From JACMLD01 sp044227095 (lineage in GTDB: Bacteria; Bacteroidota; Bacteroidia; Chitinophagales; Chitinophagaceae): a stretch of 64,000 nucleotides of DNA. Position numbers and translations under genes: made by a program. The notes below the pieces were generated by a model, which ran no database searches, was not told the DNA's origin, and saw only the letters and a list, made by a program, of their open reading frames with translations. Below, piece after piece: positions 60,833 to 64,000 of the stretch; positions within the stretch are counted from its first letter, which is position 1; every line of letters starts with the position of its first letter. Location: NCBI GenBank assembly GCA_044227095.1, contig JBGAFV010000001.1, positions 2,480,001 through 2,544,000 on the forward strand, read 5' to 3'.

Positions 60833-61447
60833 ATGTTTTTTTTACAAACAACCGCTTCGTGGTTTTCTGGCATAGAACCGATAGACAGGAAGTTGTTCTT
60901 TCTTGTTAACAACCGCATGGCCAATGATTTTTTTGATGGCCTGATGCCTTTGCTGCGTGAATCTGGTTTATGGATGCCATTATACCTCTTCATGCTGGTT
61001 TTTATGCTGGTTAATTTTGGCAACCGGGCATGGTTATGGATTCTTTTTGCTGCCTGCACTGCTGCTGCCTGCGACCTGGTAAGCAGCCGGCTTATAAAGG
61101 ATCATATTTTCCGGCTAAGGCCATGCAACAACCCGGATTTAGCAGCGTACATCAGGGTATTGGTTAATTACCGGCCCCAAAGCTCAAGTTTTACATCTTC
61201 TCATGCAACCAACCATTTTGGTATGGCTATGTTTTTTGTAACTACCCTTAAAGCATATACTTCTAAGTGGGTTTTGTTATTTTTTGCCTGGGCTGCAATT
61301 ATTTGTTTTGCACAGGTATATGTTGGGGTGCATTACCCGTTTGATGTGGTAAGCGGCGGACTGCTTGGTTGCGGGCTAGGTTATATATTTGCTATAATTT
61401 TCAATAATTACGGAGGATTAGTTAGTTTACAAAATAAAAGCGCCTGA
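60833..61447 (+). CDS. PAP2-family membrane phosphatase
   Basis: 204 residues with six hydrophobic segments. The tripartite signature is present: KDHIFRLRP, SSSFTSSHATNHFGMA (Ser-His-Ala) and VYVGVHYPFDVVSGG (nucleophile His). It hydrolyses lipid phosphates such as phosphatidic acid or undecaprenyl-PP at the periplasmic face; which one is unknown. The TGA stop overlaps the ATG of the next gene (TGATG), so the two are co-translated. Divergent from the LTA-synthase-like gene. Confidence 0.92.
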   Translation: MFFLQTTASWFSGIEPIDRKLFFLVNNRMANDFFDGLMPLLRESGLWMPLYLFMLVFMLVNFGNRAWLWILFAACTAAACDLVSSRLIKDHIFRLRPCNNPDLAAYIRVLVNYRPQSSSFTSSHATNHFGMAMFFVTTLKAYTSKWVLLFFAWAAIICFAQVYVGVHYPFDVVSGGLLGCGLGYIFAIIFNNYGGLVSLQNKSA

Positions 61448-62745
61448 TGATAGATGTATTTATACTTCTTGCCCTTATTTTTTTGAATGGTTTATTTGTT
61501 ATGTCTGAGATAGCGCTGGTATCGGCAAGAAAATCAAGGCTGGAAAACCTTGCTTCAAAAGGCGATGTACATGCAAAAGTAGCATTGGATCTTGCCAATA
61601 ACCCCGACCTGTTTTTATCAGCTGCACAAATAGGAATAACACTCATTGCCATATTAACGGGTGTTTACTCCGGCGAACGCTTTGGTGTTTACCTGAAACC
61701 AATAGTAGAGAAAGTAGAAATTTTAAAACCATATGCCGGTACTATTTCTACTACAATCATTGTAATTATTGTAACCTTCCTTTCTATCATTTTTGGTGAA
61801 CTGATTCCAAAAAGGCTTGGTTTGCAAAAAGCAGAACGTATTGCCAGGATAGTAGCAAGACCGATGATATTTTTTGCAACCCTTACTCACCCTATTGTTT
61901 GGATACTGAATAAAACAAGCAGTATATTTTTCAAGCTTTTTAATCTGAAAGGCACCAAAGATGAATCTGTAACAGAAGATGAAATAAAAGCCATCATTAG
62001 TGAAGGAACGGAACAAGGTACTATTGATGAAGCCGAACAGGAAATTATTGAACGTGTTTTTCATTTGGGTGATCGCAACATTACTTCACTCATGACGCAC
62101 CGGAGTGATATTACATGGTTTGAACTGAATGATAATGAAGATGCCATTCGTGATAAGATTGATAAAGAACCCCACTCAGTTTATCCAATATGCGATGGTG
62201 ATATAGACAATATTAAAGGCATTGTGTCTATTAAAGACTTGTATGTAACAAGTGATGATACACCGTTTAAAGACATTATGAAACCGGCTTTGTTTGTTCC
62301 GGAAAACAATACTGCTTACCAGGTGCTTGAAAAATTTAAAGAACTGCGTGCACATTGCTGTTTCGTGGTAGATGAATATGGAAGCATGCTAGGCCTTATT
62401 ACATTAAATGATATTCTTGAAGCAATTGTGGGCGATATACCCGAACCCAATATGCCAGATTACGAAGTAACAAAACGTGATGATGGCTCTTACCTTGTAG
62501 ATGGCCAGATACCTTTTTATGATTTTCTTACTAAGTTTGAAAAGACAGAATGGATGAATGAAGGCGAACACGATTTTGATACGCTTGCTGGTTTTATATT
62601 GCACGAACTGGAACACATTCCGCATACAGGAGAAAAACTTACGTGGCGCATATTTGATTTTGAAATTATAGATATGGATGCCCAGCGTATAGACAAAGTA
62701 CTGGTAAAAATAAAACCAGATGTAAACGAAGAACCTGCTTCATAA
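61447..62745 (+). CDS. CNNM/CorC-type transporter (DUF21, CBS pair, CorC-HlyC domain)
   Basis: 432 residues. DUF21 membrane part to about residue 190 (FILLALIFLNGLFVMSEIAL), two CBS motifs (about 200-335, including VYPICDGDIDNIKGIVSIKD and CFVVDEYGSMLGLITLNDIL) and the C-terminal CorC-associated domain (YLVDGQIPFYDFLTKFEKTE). Such proteins are implicated in Mg/Co homeostasis; older annotations say hemolysin. Start codon overlaps the PAP2 stop. Confidence 0.93.
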   Translation: MIDVFILLALIFLNGLFVMSEIALVSARKSRLENLASKGDVHAKVALDLANNPDLFLSAAQIGITLIAILTGVYSGERFGVYLKPIVEKVEILKPYAGTISTTIIVIIVTFLSIIFGELIPKRLGLQKAERIARIVARPMIFFATLTHPIVWILNKTSSIFFKLFNLKGTKDESVTEDEIKAIISEGTEQGTIDEAEQEIIERVFHLGDRNITSLMTHRSDITWFELNDNEDAIRDKIDKEPHSVYPICDGDIDNIKGIVSIKDLYVTSDDTPFKDIMKPALFVPENNTAYQVLEKFKELRAHCCFVVDEYGSMLGLITLNDILEAIVGDIPEPNMPDYEVTKRDDGSYLVDGQIPFYDFLTKFEKTEWMNEGEHDFDTLAGFILHELEHIPHTGEKLTWRIFDFEIIDMDAQRIDKVLVKIKPDVNEEPAS

Positions 62746-63014
62746 CTAATCACAAATTCATTTTTCACTATTGCAAATGCTTCGCTGTGTTGATGCAAGT
62801 CAATGCCCCTATTAACTTTTCTATAATAAAATTCTTCCCGTTTTGGTACAGTGTTTGAAAATGGATGCCCGATATTTTATTTTATAGGTTTTAAACGTCT
62901 TTAAACAAGGGAAAAGCACGTAAACCTATTTGTAAAAGCACTATTCATTAACATATGGCACGGTTATAGAAAATAATACGCTCTGTAAATCGTTTTAACA
63001 AAAATCCATAACCA

Positions 63015-63896
63015 ATGAAAACTAATACTATTATTAGGTTCACTCTATTGCTATGCACCTCAGCCTTATTCTTTGTTAGCTGTCAAAAAGATAAAGGCCT
63101 TTCAGCAGCAGAACTGGCTGTAAAAGACAGCATATCAGCAGCAGATATTGCAAATGCAAAAATAGAAACTGCACCAGCTATACAATCTGCAGTAACAGCT
63201 AATGTAACTTCTAAGATTGGTGGTTTTTATAAAGCACTTCCTGCACGTTACGATTCTACAACAAAAAAATATCCTTTGCTTATTTTCCTGCATGGTGTAG
63301 GCGAAGTAGGTAACGGCACTACAGATTTATCACGTTTACTGGTAAATGCAGTTCCTAAATTATTAAACCAGAAAACATTTCCGCCGAATTTTACTGTAAA
63401 CGGTGCAAATTTTTCTTTCATTGTTATCAACCCGCAGTTTAAAGAATGGCCGCAGCCAGCTGATGTAAATGCAATGATTGATTATGCAGTATCACATTAC
63501 CGCGTAGATGAATCAAGAATTTATGTTTCTGGTCTTAGCATGGGAGGTGGCAATGCTTGGGATTATGGCATTGCTTATGCATCACGTATAGCTGCATTAG
63601 TTCCTATTTGCGGTGCCTCATGGCCATCAAAAGATCAATTGGGCAATATAGCAAAAGCAAACCTTCCGGTTTGGGGTTTTCATAACCAGGATGATGGCAC
63701 AGTTGGTTATAACACTACTGTTCTTAATATTGATAATGTAAATTCATTCAACCCTGCAATACTTGCCAAAAAAACCATTTGGCCTACAGGCGGACATGAT
63801 GCATGGACAAAAGCTACCAATCCGGCTACAAAAGAGTGCGATGGTAAAAACATGTACGAGTGGATGCTGCAGTATACAAGAGAAATCAAAAAATAA
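63015..63896 (+). CDS. Lipoprotein esterase / PHB-depolymerase-like alpha/beta hydrolase
   Basis: 293 residues. Lipoprotein signal MKTNTIIRFTLLLCTSALFF with lipobox FVSC (Cys23), then a linker of Ala/Ser/Lys to about residue 70. The hydrolase domain has IFLHGVGEVGNG (oxyanion loop), SGLSMGGGNAWDYG with Ser175, HNQDDGTVGY (Asp) and PTGGHDAWTKA (His). This pattern fits secreted polyhydroxybutyrate-depolymerase/feruloyl-esterase-like enzymes; the substrate is unknown. Probably tethered to the outer membrane. Confidence 0.88.
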   Translation: MKTNTIIRFTLLLCTSALFFVSCQKDKGLSAAELAVKDSISAADIANAKIETAPAIQSAVTANVTSKIGGFYKALPARYDSTTKKYPLLIFLHGVGEVGNGTTDLSRLLVNAVPKLLNQKTFPPNFTVNGANFSFIVINPQFKEWPQPADVNAMIDYAVSHYRVDESRIYVSGLSMGGGNAWDYGIAYASRIAALVPICGASWPSKDQLGNIAKANLPVWGFHNQDDGTVGYNTTVLNIDNVNSFNPAILAKKTIWPTGGHDAWTKATNPATKECDGKNMYEWMLQYTREIKK

Positions 63897-63911
63897 AATA
63901 AAGAGGTTTAT

Positions 63912-63950
63912 CAAAAGATCCCCAGGTAATGCACCCGGGGATCTTTGTTT
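63912..63950 (+). terminator. Terminator after the esterase lipoprotein gene
   Basis: AAAAGATCCCC and GGGGATCTTT (about 63915-63946) form a stem, loop AGGTAATGCACCC, followed by GTTTTAAG. Confidence 0.78.
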
Positions 63951-64000
63951 TAAGTTATAGCGCAAATACCACGAATAGCTTTTTATTGGTGAGCTGATAT

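Noticed and set aside
62940..62990. Sigma-54-like TGGCAC sequence upstream of the esterase lipoprotein gene
   Set aside because: TGGCAC occurs but the expected GC-containing second element at the right spacing is absent, so it is likely chance.

Overview
The window reads as a chromosomal segment of a Bacteroidota bacterium, most likely family Chitinophagaceae. Protein-level evidence: EF-G, a near-complete S10-spc ribosomal operon, a 639-residue S1, a split NAD(P) transhydrogenase, a DPP-IV-type S9 peptidase and OmpA/PorT-like barrels. Nucleotide-level evidence: almost no Shine-Dalgarno sequences, A-rich stretches before ATG, several TTG starts, and TAnnTTTG -7 promoter elements before fusA, rpsJ and rpsA. 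The genus cannot be named from sequence alone.

Layout. 1-1.1 kb: 5' part of a class I aminotransferase (minus), cut by the window edge. 1.3-1.7 kb: histone-H1-like Lys/Ala/Pro repeat protein. 2.1-4.2 kb: fusA, standing alone. 4.4-12.5 kb: a block between fusA and rpsJ holding a DPP-IV-like peptidase, an OafA-type acyltransferase, an overlapping LTA-synthase/sulfatase-type membrane enzyme, a secreted beta-helix protein and a DUF4126 membrane protein. 12.7-25.8 kb: rpsJ-rplC-rplD-rplW-rplB-rpsS-rplV-rpsC-rplP-rpmC-rpsQ-rplN-rplX-rplE-rpsN-rpsH-rplF-rplR-rpsE-rpmD-rplO-secY-map, followed by a terminator instead of the usual infA-rpmJ-rpsM part. 25.8-30.1 kb: unknown protein, BaiN-type flavoprotein, ribosomal protein S1.

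30.1-34.4 kb is the accessory region: a DUF6680-like membrane protein divergent from an IS1595-family transposase with a NUMOD1-like C-terminal extension, a 45-codon downstream ORF, two tRNA genes with abnormal anticodon arms, a candidate small RNA, two unknown genes, and inverted GC-rich repeats at both edges. 34.4-64 kb is ordinary core genome: HAD phosphatase, acyltransferase, thioesterase, dipeptide epimerase, proline dehydrogenase, thyA-folA, transhydrogenase operon, NOL1/NOP2/Sun methyltransferase, LysM protein, orphan HigA antitoxin, fmt, FKBP isomerase, CPBP protease, pepT, cysteine desulfurase, glmM, methyltransferases, a second LTA-synthase-type protein divergent from a PAP2 phosphatase, a CBS-domain transporter-like protein and a lipoprotein esterase.

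The most striking signal is not a gene. Many spacers, including at least seven inside the ribosomal-protein operon, carry arrays of degenerate short units, mostly with an exact 7-nt period. Often a left array is followed by a right array in inverted orientation, so the RNA could fold into a long imperfect hairpin. At least ten sequence families share this architecture. The arrays touch start codons, supply stop codons and C-terminal residues of several proteins, and in one case sit in frame inside a flavoprotein gene.
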